DNA from: Rachicladosporium sp. CCFEE 5018
Taxonomy: Eukaryota; Ascomycota; Dothideomycetes; Cladosporiales; Cladosporiaceae
Direction of reading: 5' to 3'
Length of the DNA: 64,000 nt
Assembly (NCBI GenBank): GCA_002077045.2
Contig: KZ111144.1
Coordinates: 1,728,982 to 1,792,981 of the forward strand
Part shown: positions 11,816 to 22,146 of the stretch, in pieces
How the letters are laid out: each line of letters starts with the position of its first letter
Numbering within the stretch: the stretch's first letter is position 1
Program-made: the position numbers and the translations under genes
The notes under the pieces: model-generated
Seen by the model: only the letters and a program-made list of their open reading frames with translations
The model's database searches: none
Told to the model about the DNA's origin: nothing

Positions 11816-12262
11816 CTAGGTCCACCTGAGAATAGTCAGTCTTGCAATCGCATCGTCCACCTCCCAACGCTGCGTAGCCAACATCCACACGCCTGCTTTC
11901 GCTAGCTGTACATCCGCAACCCGGTGCACCTGGACGATCCGAGGCATGTCGCGCAAGATCTCCACGAAGCGCACATGGATCCTCGCACGCTCAGCACTGG
12001 TGGATGCAAGATTATTGTGAAGGTAGACTTTGATGCCGGCCACTACACCAACGAAAGTCTTTCAAATGAGGAGGCCTGCCACATGGCACATTGCATCATG
12101 TACCGCGCGTGTTCTGACTGGATGTAACTCGAGGAAATCGTCGCGCCGTGCCTCCATCTTATGGGGACGGTTACCAGCGAGGATAGTGGTCATTCGGAGG
12201 TGCTTGACATCAAAGTGGCCTTGCGTCCTGACTGGGAGGAGTTGAGGTGGTGTGTTGGCCAT
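11816..12262 (-). pseudogene. Unknown small gene, nonsense mutation (copy A)
   Basis: The frame starts at the ATG at 12262 and would encode 148 residues, exactly as in copy B (43592-43146). In copy A codon 67 is TGA where copy B has TGG (Trp, in the context ILIWKLFGG). Apart from this stop the frame continues to the same stop codon (11816), through HRVADVQLAKAGVWMLATQR. No domain is recognised; the protein is rich in Arg and Ala and probably helical. It lies about 90 nt downstream of the HET stop on the same strand, so it could be a separate gene or an unrecognised 3' exon of that gene. If the codon is real, copy A is broken. Confidence 0.55.
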
Positions 12263-12351
12263 TTGAGAGCCTGAATGCCTGTACAGCTGTCAAGAGACGC
12301 CCGGCACAGTGGCTTCTTGTATCGGGAGGACTGGCCCTTCAGATCGCGATG

Positions 12352-14342
12352 CTAGATCATCGCAGATGGGAAGATCACCCGACGATTCAGCGGTCCTCCC
12401 TGACGATGCCGGTGCCAGATCTTTCGCTTGCAGGGGGATTGATGGATGCCTCGCCCAACTGCCAGCGTTGACTTGCATGAGAAGATGTCTTCCATGAACT
12501 CTGAGTGTGAGGGAGCATCCGCTGACCCTATCTGACCGCCCCTTGATGCAGGTGATGCGTGCTCATATCGCGACGGAGGTCCCTCCATTGGCTGCGGAGA
12601 GACTCCGACGATCGCGTCTCGTCGATGCATCCAGCCAGGCGGGAGTCTAGCAGAAGGCCTACTGGTATGGCTCCCTGCTGGTAGTGCCATGTATGGTGAC
12701 GTTGAACTCCATCTGGGACGATCTTCGAGGACTGGACTACGATAGAAGGGCGCCAGTGTCTCCTCCGGCTTGCCATGAGCATTGAGTCGAACAAGAGCAG
12801 CCCACAAAAGCTCATTACCACTCAACGTGCTGTCAGAAAACTCTGTCGGCTGGCCAACGTACTTGAACGATAGACTCGACGCTCCAGTCTTACCCGCAAA
12901 CGATTGACTCAACACATTGAGCAGCATCTTGGACAATCACTCTGTCAAAGGTGCAGAGCCAAGTATGTATAGCACCTGTACAGACCTCTGGCACGCCGAA
13001 CGCTTTCAAAAGTAATCGACAGGAGTCAGCGACAGCAGTGATGGATGCAGGGTTCTGACGACGACACTCCAGCATGGCTTTGATGAAGATATCTTTCTGC
13101 GTAAGATTGTAGTCCGGGAAAACCTCTCGTAAAGCGTTGTCGGGAGTTAGCAAGCCAAGAAGTGCAAATAGCTTGTCCCGTGGGTCCGAACATTGGGCCT
13201 CCTCAAATGTCACCAGCAAAGAATGTAATGGCGCATGTGGACTGCCTTTGACGGCTCGGAAAGAGGAACGTAAAGCCAGTGCCTGTCGTGCCGGACTCTG
13301 CCGCAACTGCGCGCCTTCGGCTTGTGTGATTAAGCTTGCGAAAGAATCGACAGAAATCGGATGCTTGCCACATAGGAAGAACAGATGAGCAGGGACAAGC
13401 AGTCTGAAGTGCAAAGATCAGAGGCATGGTCAAACGCGAATGCCGAGATACTTACTCCTGTGCACACCACATACGGGTGAAGTTCTTGGCAGTGGACAAT
13501 CGTCGGACCACCTTCGCGAGCGCCATGTCCATCCATCTCCTGGAGGTTTGGTGGCTGTTTAGCTTCTCACTCAACATATCCACGTCTTCTGCATGGCTAG
13601 TAGCGTCCGAAGTCCACATGCCAAGATCGGGAGGTACCAGAAGGTAGGCAAAGAATCTGTCGAGCACGGCAGATTCGACTGCACTAAGCTCTCCGGTCCA
13701 CGCAAACACGCTGCTGGCGTCAGCGTATATGTCTCGCATGACACGCACCTGCCGATTGCGTTCGTCGATATTGGCCTGATCAATACATTGAGCATCGACC
13801 CAGAAATGCATAGCGCTCGGCAGCTGATTGCTGTACAGACGAGTACCGGATGGGTCAGACACTAGTGTAGGCTTGGTTGGCCAGTTAGGCGAGGAGCGCA
13901 CGAAGTCTCGGAGTCGGATGAGTGCGGTGTGAAGGTTGTCTCGGACCAAGACATCTTTCCCGTTGATGAGCACTGTCTGTGGCTTGGAGTCATCACCCCA
14001 TACGTAGCTCAGCGCAATATATGCTGGCGCTGCGCTGCGCGAATACGTGGCGAGCTTCAGTGTCAGAACGCTGGTGTCAGCACAGTCATGTGCTGTTTTC
14101 GCTGCGGCGAAGGACAACAGCCGGATGTCGTTCTCACCAAGTTCCAGTTCCGGGGACCAGCTGGGATGCTCTTCCGGGGGAGAGATGGGTAGAGATGGCA
14201 TTGGACCCCTGCTTCCATGCGGACGGCGCAGTGCCCTGAAGGAGATGTAGCCAGTAAGCGGCGTGAGGTATCTGACTAACAACCACTTGAGCCACGATGT
14301 GTATACTTGGGAGAATCCAGGCCAGCCAAAACCCTTCAGCAA
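12352..14342 (-). CDS. HET-domain protein, copy A
   Basis: Exon 1 (14342-13456) and exon 2 (from 13403) flank a 52-nt intron that restores MWCAQELLVPAHLFFL. The HET domain (heterokaryon incompatibility) is clear: PAYIALSYVWGD, then FWVDAQCIDQANIDERNRQ, VFAWTGELS, and later DPRDKLFALLGLL. Such proteins trigger cell death when incompatible hyphae fuse. Around 12895-12945 the upstream frame reaches a stop and the frame encoding SFKYVGQPTEFSDSTL continues. This is either a 1-nt frameshift or a 52-nt intron (GT at about 12944 to AG at about 12893) that would keep the frame. The C-terminus (GGPLNRRVIFPSAMI) matches copy B. Start is uncertain; a later ATG at about 14201 (MPSLPISPPEE) fits copy B better. 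Protein divergence from copy B is far above that of neighbouring genes. Confidence 0.8.
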
Positions 14343-15010
14343 TTCACTGCATTCGGCAGATCAAAATTAGTGGAGATCGTGACGAGATCGTCAACGTTCA
14401 GTAGACGGCAGTGTTCGCTCATCACTGCCAGTGGTGTCTCCTGAGATCAAACAAGCCGTATTATAGGCTAGGCCGCTTACTAGGGCATCTGTGAGAAGCT
14501 TTCGAAGTCCAGGACCGAGAGTTAGCATGCACGTAGCACCTCGATGGCGGTGCAGTCTGATCAGCCCCTTGAGCGATCGTTAAGCCAGAGCGTCTTTTAT
14601 TCAGTGGTCTGCTGCGGAAAGAACGCGTATCGCGTGTTGGCAGATGTGGAAGATGCATGTGCTCTCAGTAGATGTAGCTGAGAATCACCTTGGCCATGTC
14701 TGGCATTACACTATCGCGTCAAGCTCTCAGAAAGGCCTCAGACATGAATCATCACGCAATACCTCGCACACATGGATAAGTACGGTTCATCTGCGGAGCC
14801 TGCAGTGTCTCGCAGGGTCATGTTGAGGGGGTATGTAACTACTGTCCGTGCAACAACTGGCAGCGGGCGCAGTAGGTACTCAAGTCTACAACGGAGGGTC
14901 ACGTGTGCGCCAAGAAAGCAGCCCACCTCGAATCTCGAATTCGGCGTAGACGTCGACACCTTGCCGCGATCAGTCTTGCACATCTGTACATCCTCACACA
15001 TACCGCAAAG
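14343..15010. other. Intergenic between HET and eS25
   Basis: This holds the divergent promoters of the HET gene and eS25. The last ~110 bases before eS25 match copy B closely; the rest is diverged. No reading frame is conserved. Confidence 0.45.
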
Positions 15011-15488
15011 ATGGTACGCTGATCCTGCTAGAGTTCTTACTGCTGGACTACAGTACTGACAGCGATCTCAGGCACCCGCAGCAACCGGCGGAAAGAAGCA
15101 GAAGAAGAAGTGGTCCAAGGGAAAGGGTATGCGGCATCATCCATCGCTCACCTCTCCCATCACCGCAGACTAACCCTCCCTGCCTCCAACAGTGAAGGAC
15201 AAGGCCGTCCACGCCGTCACCTTCGACAAGGCAACCGGGGAGAAGCTCGCCAAGGATGTCCAATCGTACCGCCTCGTCACAGTCGCAGTCCTCGTCGACA
15301 GATTGAAGATCAATGGCTCATTGGCACGGCAAGCACTGAAGGATTTGGAGGAGAAGGGCACGATCAAGAAGGTGGTAGGGCACAGCTCGGGGAACATCTA
15401 CAGTGAGTGGCGCGGACCGGAGAGGATGGGCGGGACAGGAGACAGCATAGCTAACAGATTTACAGCGCGCGCAGTGGGTGGCGATTAG
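15011..15488 (+). CDS. RPS25: Ribosomal protein eS25, copy A
   Basis: Four exons (15011-15013, 15072-15126, 15193-15402, 15466-15488) encode 96 residues. The first exon is only the ATG, a common arrangement in fungal ribosomal-protein genes. The protein begins MAPAATGGKKQKKKWSKGKV, the basic leader of eS25, and continues with the winged-helix core containing YRLVTVAVLVDRLKINGSLA, RQALKDLEEKGTIKK and HSSGNIYTRAVGGD. eS25 sits on the head of the 40S subunit near the E site. The length is normal for the family. All four junctions were checked for phase. Copy B differs by very few residues, which suits a strongly constrained gene. Confidence 0.95.
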
Positions 15489-16229
15489 ACGTGATATGGA
15501 GATGGGGTGGGAAAAGATGAGAAGAAGGATTCGTTGATGGATTCTATGGCGCACGGATGGCTGTAACTCGAAGAATTGAGCAGCCGACTTCTACGCAGCG
15601 AATGCATACCGAACAAGCACTTCTCCCACAATCACTACTCCGTCGCGATACTTGCATCATACGTACACGTTCATGAAGCTTGGGATGGCTGGACGCACCT
15701 TAATGACGCAAGCAAGGACTTTCGCGCAAGACAAAACTTGCACGTGACGGCTGTCCCTTCCACCATCAACCTTTGCTGCCGTTCCAATCGGGCTCGGCTG
15801 GCTTCAGGCCCCATCGAGATCTCGGACAGTTCAGGCCGTTTGATTCATGAGTTGGGAATGCGGTGGAGCGTGTGGGATTATCGGACAGGGAACGGAGACA
15901 GTAGAGCACGAATGTCCTCTGCCATGCACTAATCCCTCGTACCTCTGTCTAGCCGAATGTCCAAGAAGTATCCCTACTGACATGGATGCCCGCACACCAA
16001 GGATGCTGATACACGTGTAGGTCATCCCTCCCACGATCTCTCAAAGGCTCATCGATATCGCATCTTGCTGCTGCAAGTAGACATGCGCGAGCATGACCTA
16101 TCTTACAAGTGTTCGGCGAGGCGAGCGCATGAGTGTCAGCCTAGTGGCCCTCCTTCATACAGAGTACTTACAAGCAAGAACAAACGAAGAGCCTTCTTGC
16201 GAGATCATGACAATAACAGGAAAGTCCAC
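15489..16229. other. Intergenic, highly conserved between copies
   Basis: The eS25 3' region runs into the 3' side of the minus-strand gene at 16230. The sequence is nearly identical in copy B (46485-47225), although no coding frame is convincing. A possible last exon of the minus-strand gene may lie here; a donor GTAAGT follows the frame at about 16229. Confidence 0.4.
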
Positions 16230-16843
16230 TTACCTTGGCTCATACACATACCTACCTGCGTCGACTTCTGGGCGAAAGTTCTGCAGATCCTCCTCCTCTG
16301 CGACCCTCTCAGGCGACAGACTCTTTGACCTCGTCCTCATCGCTGGCCCACCACTTTCAGTCCCGGCATCCCCCTGATGCGTGGATAGTAGACCCTCAGC
16401 GCCAGCGTCAGAGAAGAGTCTCGGGTCTAGAAGTGCCGGATCAAACGGCGACAGTGACTTTGCCCTCGTATTGGCAGACGGAGGTCCGTTGTTGAGCGGC
16501 CTGCCGACGTAAGGCGAGCAAGACTCCATGGTCGGCAATGGCACATCTGGAAACAGATTGCGCATCACCCGGTCGGCTTCAGCGGGTGTGGTTTGGAACT
16601 CGGAGCCATCGAACTCGGGTGTGTTTCCCATGCGCACGTCGCCTTGTGGGGGCTGACGCTGCGTATTTGCCTGGGTTGCACCGTGTTGCGTGCTAGCGTA
16701 CGGGTTGGCGCCGTAATGTTGTACACCGTATTGCGGTATACCGTACTGTGTTGCGCAGCAAAGGGGTTGGCTTGGATGTCGGGATTCTCGGCCATGAACT
16801 GCTCCATGTCGAAGTCAGCGGGATTTGCGCCCTGGTGCTCCAT
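16230..16843 (-). CDS. Low-complexity protein, frame break (copy A)
   Basis: From the ATG at 16843 a frame encodes MEHQGANPADFDMEQFMAEN and continues to about 16755. The convincing continuation is then in another frame, with QYGIPQYGVQHYGANPY repeats, a Gln/Asn-rich stretch, MGNTPEFDGSEFQTTPAEAD, and Ser-Pro motifs (RAKSLSPFDP, RSKSLSPERV). It ends near a GTAAGT donor at 16229. Copy B has the identical break, so a simple sequencing error is unlikely. I found no good intron across it. The composition is prion-like (Q, Y, G, N) and phosphorylation-prone. No family is recognised. The 3' end is uncertain because at least one more exon is expected. Confidence 0.5.
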
Positions 16844-18438
16844 GCTTACTGTGCTGCTTAAGATCGATGTCGAGAAAGTGGGAGAAAAGTGTACCAGACA
16901 CTTGAAGAATGCGCGTTTAGAGAAAACAAGTGCTAGAACAGAGGCAAGGCCGAGGCCACCACGTCTCGAGCGTCGTAGAAACTACACTCAGACGGCTTTG
17001 TTGGCTCGCAAGCATTGTCTGCATTGTTGCCATTATTTAAACCCGGTCGCGCCTTTGTTGAATGTGAGAAGACGTGGAGTAAGAAAGGAGGTGAGGACTT
17101 GAGATCGAGGAGTCTTCAGCAAAGAACAATAGTATGCGCTGGCGCTACAGAGCGTAAGGAGCTACAGAAACTATGTGAAGAGCGAGCAACGAAGGTGTCT
17201 GCTGGTGTTACTGGCCCGAGCGAAGCATAAGCACGTTGCAAGAAACGCATAGCGGTCGGACAGCGCTTCAACGAAGCCCCTGAAAAGCAACGCTGGGGGG
17301 GTTCGGGCTGGAGCGGTAGAGCCTGTGACCGACTTGTCAGTCAACGTCCCCACGCAGTAGAGCTGAAGTGATGAGGAGGTATGAAGCCAAGTCAGAAGGT
17401 CTCTAAGGATAAAATCGACATTGTGTTTTCTGAACAGGTCTGTGAAAATCGCATATTCTCATCTTGTAGCGTAGGAGAGCTGGGCAGGGAGGAGCAGTAC
17501 GTACCCAGTTTGGGCGCTCGCGTGAGTTCGAAACAGCCATGAAGTCGTCGGCCGCGAGCGGTGTCGCGCAATGTCCGCTTTATCTCACCTCTTTCGCAAG
17601 GCAACCTCAGCACTGATCTCAATAATGAGGTGCCTATGAGACGACCAATGGTATTCGAACGCCTATGGCAATGCGATCCCTTGACCGCGGGCGATGTTCT
17701 TACGCTGTTGTGTTCACAGTCACAGGAGCAGCTTAGCAATGCGCAGCGGCGCGGAGCAGGCTTGCTGTGCTCGGACGCTGGACATCCAGCTTCAACGCTG
17801 TCCAGGGTATCTCATCGGTACTGGCGCATTCGCCGATGCACTCCGATCCATCATGGCAGTCATGCTGGAACGAGCGCCGGCCGGTGAAGTCCAGATGCCT
17901 GCCGAGCGGAGGCTGGGTTAGGCAAGTTCCGCTCGCGCTGGCGAGATCGCATTACGATCACAGCCATGAGACGAACAGTCGAGTGATAGGACTCCACATC
18001 GTCGAGCGAAGACGTTGGAGATAACGCTGTGCCGGAACAAATGATGATCATCGAAGAGGTGCAAGGAAGAAATGCAGGAAATGTAAACTGTGACTTAAAA
18101 CCGCCAAGATTGATCTACGGCTGGCCAAATGTCCGCTCGCAAGTTCTACCATCGTACCTGTAACTCGACGGTATCGACTTCATGCTACTTTCTAAGGTCG
18201 CCCAACATTCCCACGAAGGTACGACTTGACCACTCTGCGCGATAGACGATTGGTTCCGTCGGATAAACTCCTATTGAGATTGGAGTATCACTCAGCCACT
18301 TGATCTTCACTGCACTTTGATCAGACGTACGATCCGATCCTCGAGCTGGTACTGAAAGAACATCTTATTTGCACACAGGCGCCTGGTGTGTCATTGGCTT
18401 GGAACATTGGCGTCAAATCTTGGTGATAAGCCAAGACG
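16844..18438. other. Intergenic, 1.6 kb
   Basis: The upstream region of the minus-strand gene and of the coiled-coil gene at 18439. It is well conserved with 48322-49869 up to about 17530. It then diverges through small indels (17590-18060). No frame stays open in both copies, and I see no gene. Confidence 0.45.
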
Positions 18439-19413
18439 ATGTCTTCACTTTTCTCATTCCTGAACAGGCTTCTGCCATTCGCCACACCAGGTACGCCGAT
18501 CATACAGGATCTCGCACACTTGGGCGCTGTCTGCGTAGTGCTCTACTTTGCGCCTCAGTTCCAACAATGGTGGCAATCACGGCAAGCAGCTGGGCACGCG
18601 GAAGGCGTGCCTTTGGCAATTGCGGTGCCCACTGCGCAGAATTATCCACGGGGTTCAGCGGCCGACGCTGAGCTCGATGAAGATGCTGGCACGCCTGCTG
18701 CCAATGAGGTGGAGATCGACGACCCAATTGACCGAGTGGAGCCAGCTACGGACCATGAGCCTGCAGCGCCGGCAGATGCAGATCCCGTGCGAGGCCCTGC
18801 GTATGTCCCTCAAGCAACGAATCAGCGTGCAGTCGGAGCCAAGAAAGCCAAAGCACTGGCAAAGCGCGATCAACGACGGGCTCACTTCGAGTTCCTGCGT
18901 GAGGAAGGCGAGCGAAAGCGTGCTGAGGATGCTGAAGGTGCTACCGAGAGAGAGGCGGCACTGGCAGCTGAGCGCGAGCGACGAAAAGCTGTCGAGGCTG
19001 CGATCGAGGCGAAGAAGACGAAGGAACGAGAGGCGAAGCGGGAGGCAGGAAAGCGCGAGAGGGAGGACGAGATCAGACGGAGGGATCTAGCTGTGCTGCT
19101 GGTAAAGGAAGGACTCGACGACAGTGGACGATGCGATCTGTGGCGGGTCGCGCGGGCTGTTGGAGGCGACGTGGACGACGAGTGGGTGGAGAGGATTCTC
19201 AAGGCGACTGGAGTGTTGGGCCTGAAGGATGGGGTACTGACGATGGTGACGAGTGTCGGCTGGGCTGTGAGAGTGACAGAGCAGGATGTTGCGAAGATGT
19301 ATCAGGAGGCGATCCAGTCCGATCTTGCTGATGAGGAAGGCGCCGTGAGCTTCGAGCAGCTGGGCGGCGTTTTGGATCGATCACTGCAAAGACCTGCGGC
19401 ATTAGTAGCATAG
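18439..19413 (+). CDS. Membrane-anchored coiled-coil protein, copy A
   Basis: A single uninterrupted frame of 324 codons. An N-terminal hydrophobic segment (about residues 20-40, within IIQDLAHLGAVCVVLYFAP) suggests a membrane anchor. An Ala/Asp/Glu-rich linker follows, then a long charged coiled coil (about 140-215, for example REAALAAERERRKAVEAAIE). The C-terminal ~100 residues look like a helical winged-helix-type domain (DLAVLLVKEGLDDSGRCDLW and VTEQDVAKMYQEAI). The layout of anchor, charged helix and C-terminal PCI/winged-helix-like domain is reminiscent of DDRGK1/UFBP1, but the sequence match is too weak to name it. Copy B encodes the same length with few changes, including in the coiled coil, so it is under constraint. 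Confidence 0.75.
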   Translation: MSSLFSFLNRLLPFATPGTPIIQDLAHLGAVCVVLYFAPQFQQWWQSRQAAGHAEGVPLAIAVPTAQNYPRGSAADAELDEDAGTPAANEVEIDDPIDRVEPATDHEPAAPADADPVRGPAYVPQATNQRAVGAKKAKALAKRDQRRAHFEFLREEGERKRAEDAEGATEREAALAAERERRKAVEAAIEAKKTKEREAKREAGKREREDEIRRRDLAVLLVKEGLDDSGRCDLWRVARAVGGDVDDEWVERILKATGVLGLKDGVLTMVTSVGWAVRVTEQDVAKMYQEAIQSDLADEEGAVSFEQLGGVLDRSLQRPAALVA

Positions 19414-19679
19414 CCTACCGATCTCTCATCGACTACCACTCCCACATCATTGTGTATGCACAGCCCAGAGCTTCTGTTCTCGTCCAAAACGCATGTCGCT
19501 GGAGGGCAAGGAAAAGTGAAGTCATTGCATCTTTAGCGCGAGAGTTTCGTGACGCGAGACACTTTACGCCAAAACCGGCCTCCCAGCCTGCAAACACTTT
19601 GAGTCCCACCTGCGCGCACACATTGAGCACGAGGGCAAAGGTCTGAGCAGCCTACACCATATCTACAGTATCATCAGCC

Positions 19680-20408
19680 ATGTCCATCTCAAGTGCCCAC
19701 ATCCGCAAACGCCAGTACCAGCCCTCCATCTCATCCTACTTCAATCGCGCTAGCTCCGATGGCTCGATCACCCACACAGTCTCTCCTCTCTCGCCGCCAC
19801 TGCCAGCAGAAACACAAGCCTCGCTGCTCTCCGTCGGCATGCGCGTCCGCAAATCGATACCCGAAGGCTACAAGACGCACAAGACTGTCGGCGCATTGAG
19901 CTTTCCCTTCCCAAGCAGCGCACCACCAACAGCCCCTCCACCAGTACGGCCCATGTTCTACACGGAGCACTCGAGGGAATTGGCGCCATTCTACGGGATA
20001 CATAAGGTTGGCGGGTATGCCTCACAGCCATCTCCATACGCCGTGCCGCCTTCCTCGGCACCCTCGAGGCTCACTACTGCAGCCCGGCTGGATGACTTCG
20101 CTTCTACAGCGCCAGCTTCGAGTATGTCGCAGTCCACGCTCTCGTCAACGCAGAGCAGTACGGCATCCTCGAGCTGTTACGAGCAGGCAACAAGCAAGAA
20201 GCGCACGTACGAGGAGGAGATCGAGGACGATATGGACGACATCTTTGACGAGATCGATGCGGACGAGGAGCGTGCTTCAGCACCTATGCGCCTGATTGCA
20301 AAGGCCCGAGGAACGCCACGGAAGGCCATGGTGATCGAGCGTGTGGCTGTGGTGGACGATGACTTCGAGGAGGCTCCGTTTTTGGTGCCGATGGATGTTG
20401 GGATGTGA
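19680..20408 (+). CDS. RNR inhibitor, Dif1/Spd1-like, copy A
   Basis: A single-exon frame of 242 residues. The N-terminus has IRKRQYQPSISSYFNRAS, then ASLLSVGMRVRKSIPEGYKT. These are the two conserved blocks of the small ribonucleotide-reductase inhibitor family (yeast Dif1/Sml1/Hug1, fission yeast Spd1). They restrain RNR by retaining or inhibiting its subunits until S phase or DNA damage. Within the first block, QPSISSYF fits a PIP box (Q-x-x-hydrophobic-x-x-aromatic-aromatic). This is how Spd1-type proteins are recruited to PCNA for CRL4-Cdt2 destruction. The middle is Ser/Pro/Ala-rich. The C-terminus is acidic (EEEIEDDMDDIFDEIDADEE) with a short hydrophobic end. It is longer than yeast Dif1 but typical of filamentous ascomycete members. 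It is intact in copy B. Confidence 0.8.
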   Translation: MSISSAHIRKRQYQPSISSYFNRASSDGSITHTVSPLSPPLPAETQASLLSVGMRVRKSIPEGYKTHKTVGALSFPFPSSAPPTAPPPVRPMFYTEHSRELAPFYGIHKVGGYASQPSPYAVPPSSAPSRLTTAARLDDFASTAPASSMSQSTLSSTQSSTASSSCYEQATSKKRTYEEEIEDDMDDIFDEIDADEERASAPMRLIAKARGTPRKAMVIERVAVVDDDFEEAPFLVPMDVGM

Positions 20409-20829
20409 AGAAAATTAGGACGCGGATGGACCTGCGGCAGTGATATGCAGTCGCGAACATTCGCACTGGGGTAGAGCAGCGGACGAGTCGTCATGGCGGG
20501 CAAGAGGTCGAGTCATCATAGACTGCGCTGGCTACTTGAGGAGTGTGATATCGGAGGAGCGACTGGGCGCATACTTGATACCCACAGATCTTCTGCAACC
20601 TGTCACACTCACAATTGTCATCTCCGCACAACCCTCCCTTGTTTCTTCAAGTGAAATCGACAGCATGAGACCGTTCACTGTCAGAATAGGCCAAAAATCA
20701 CTACACCACGATGCACAACAAAAGCGCAAAATATAAATCGGCAAGATTGAATGTCTTTGACATGCCATGGTCATATCTGCGAGCAGCAAGGGGCTATTTC
20801 ACGTCAGAATTACTGACGAATTATTCAAA

Positions 20830-20914
20830 GTAAGGAGTAATCCTTACCTCGAACCCTCAACCTTTGGTGATCTTCGAGCCGAAAACCAACGCGCTACCAT
20901 TGCGCCAACCACCC
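20830..20914 (-). ncRNA. tRNA-like sequence, truncated
   Basis: Read on the minus strand from 20914, a tRNA-like 5' half is visible. It has an acceptor-like GGGTGGT, a D arm with GCGC/GCGC stem around AATGGTA (A-box like), and a 5-bp anticodon stem TTGGT/ACCAA around an oversized 16-nt loop. GAGGGTTCGAG (B-box like) follows. The 3' strands of the T stem and acceptor are missing. Instead comes GTAAGGATTACTCCTTAC, a 7-bp inverted repeat. It is probably a tRNA pseudogene or the head of a tRNA-derived SINE. Copy B has it at 52253-52337. Homology between the copies breaks immediately beyond its 5' end. Confidence 0.5.
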
Positions 20915-21071
20915 GGTAGGGACAAAGTGGGCAACATCAATTATATCCACGTGACTGTTGGATTCTTTTGCGTAATGCCTCCACTTCACCTACGCAAACA
21001 TCACGGCAACGCACCATAAATGCATCCTGACTCTTTCGACATCCTATGATTCCATTGCAGCCGATCTGATC

Positions 21072-21797
21072 TCATCCGTGATGACGAACAGTTTCACTAG
21101 AATCATGTCGTCCTCCCCTTCTACCTCGTCGTCCGAGTCGGACACGCAGAGTTGACCATAGTAGCAATCGAACAGAAGCGTTTAGCAGCCTCTCGCATTT
21201 CCCATCAGCCTCGCACTCCTTCGCATTGACCCATAATTTATGCAGCACGGTTTTAACGAGGTCATCGCACAGGGCGCGCACCGCTCTCGCGATCCAAGAT
21301 GAGTATAGATTCTTCTGCTCAGCGATGTCTCTGATAGCCAACAGGCGCAAGTCGCCTGGAAGAGTGCTCGTCGATTGCATTGCTCGGTATCTTGGCCAGA
21401 AGCTGTCGAAGCATGCGTAGGCGGAGACGATATCCTCTGCAAGTCGCCTGCGAAAGCTGGCCGAGCGATAGCCCCAGCAGGGCCAGATGTTTGCTTCGAT
21501 GTCGGTCTCGGTGCGCGAAGGTAGACACGCGGCATGCTGAAAGGTGTTGCAGGTGGTGCATGGGATCAGCTGGATCGTGGTGTTGGGGGAGTTGCAGATA
21601 CAGACTACCGAGGAGGCCGTTAATGGGGAGGTCATATGGCGAAGAGGAATAGGTGGAACTTGACACTGGAGGTGCCACAGATGGGCTCTTGTAGTCATCT
21701 GCTTCGTTGCTGAATGTTTTCTAGTCAGCGCGGGGCGTTCTGAGACAGGCAGGTAAACCTGAGACTTTACACATTTCATTTGCTTACCACTTGTCAT
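21072..21797 (-). pseudogene. PHD-finger gene, degenerating (copy A)
   Basis: The frame encodes a PHD-like zinc finger: CIC, then IPCTTCNTFQHAACLP, then IWPCW. The last cysteine pair is reduced to CWGY; copy B has CWAC there, so one zinc ligand is lost in A. Downstream the helical region LAIRDIAEQKNLYSSWIARA is shared with copy B. Near 21179, within the codons after CERLL, copy A has one extra base relative to B. The C-terminus QLCVSDSGDEVVGEED seen in B is therefore read out of frame in A as Arg/Gly-rich sequence. PHD fingers read histone tails in chromatin complexes. Both copies carry disabling changes at different sites. Confidence 0.55.
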
Positions 21798-22146
21798 CTT
21801 ACCTTCAATACAGTCGTCACGGTAGGCACGTCTTTTGTTCGGCTATCTCGGGAGTCTCTAGTGTAGACAGCTCGGTGAATGAGCACGCTTCTACGAGTCG
21901 AGCAGCAGCGAGAGTGCAAGCGGAGAAGTGGCGTCGTTACGACGCCTGATCTCGAAGTCATCAATAGCTGTGAGCGAACCTCGACATCGAATGTGAAGGA
22001 GGGTAATGAATAGCAGACACTTATTGGCCTCCAGCACCTCGCACAAGCACGCAAGATGACTGATGGCCTACACAAGGCATTAGCAAGACGAGTACCGCAG
22101 GCCCACACACCATACGGCACCCGCACACCCTCATGACGGCGGGAGC

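Noticed and set aside
18548..19090. 180-codon Arg/Ser-rich plus-strand frame
   Set aside because: An out-of-frame reading of the coiled-coil gene at 18439-19413, whose own frame carries the conservation.
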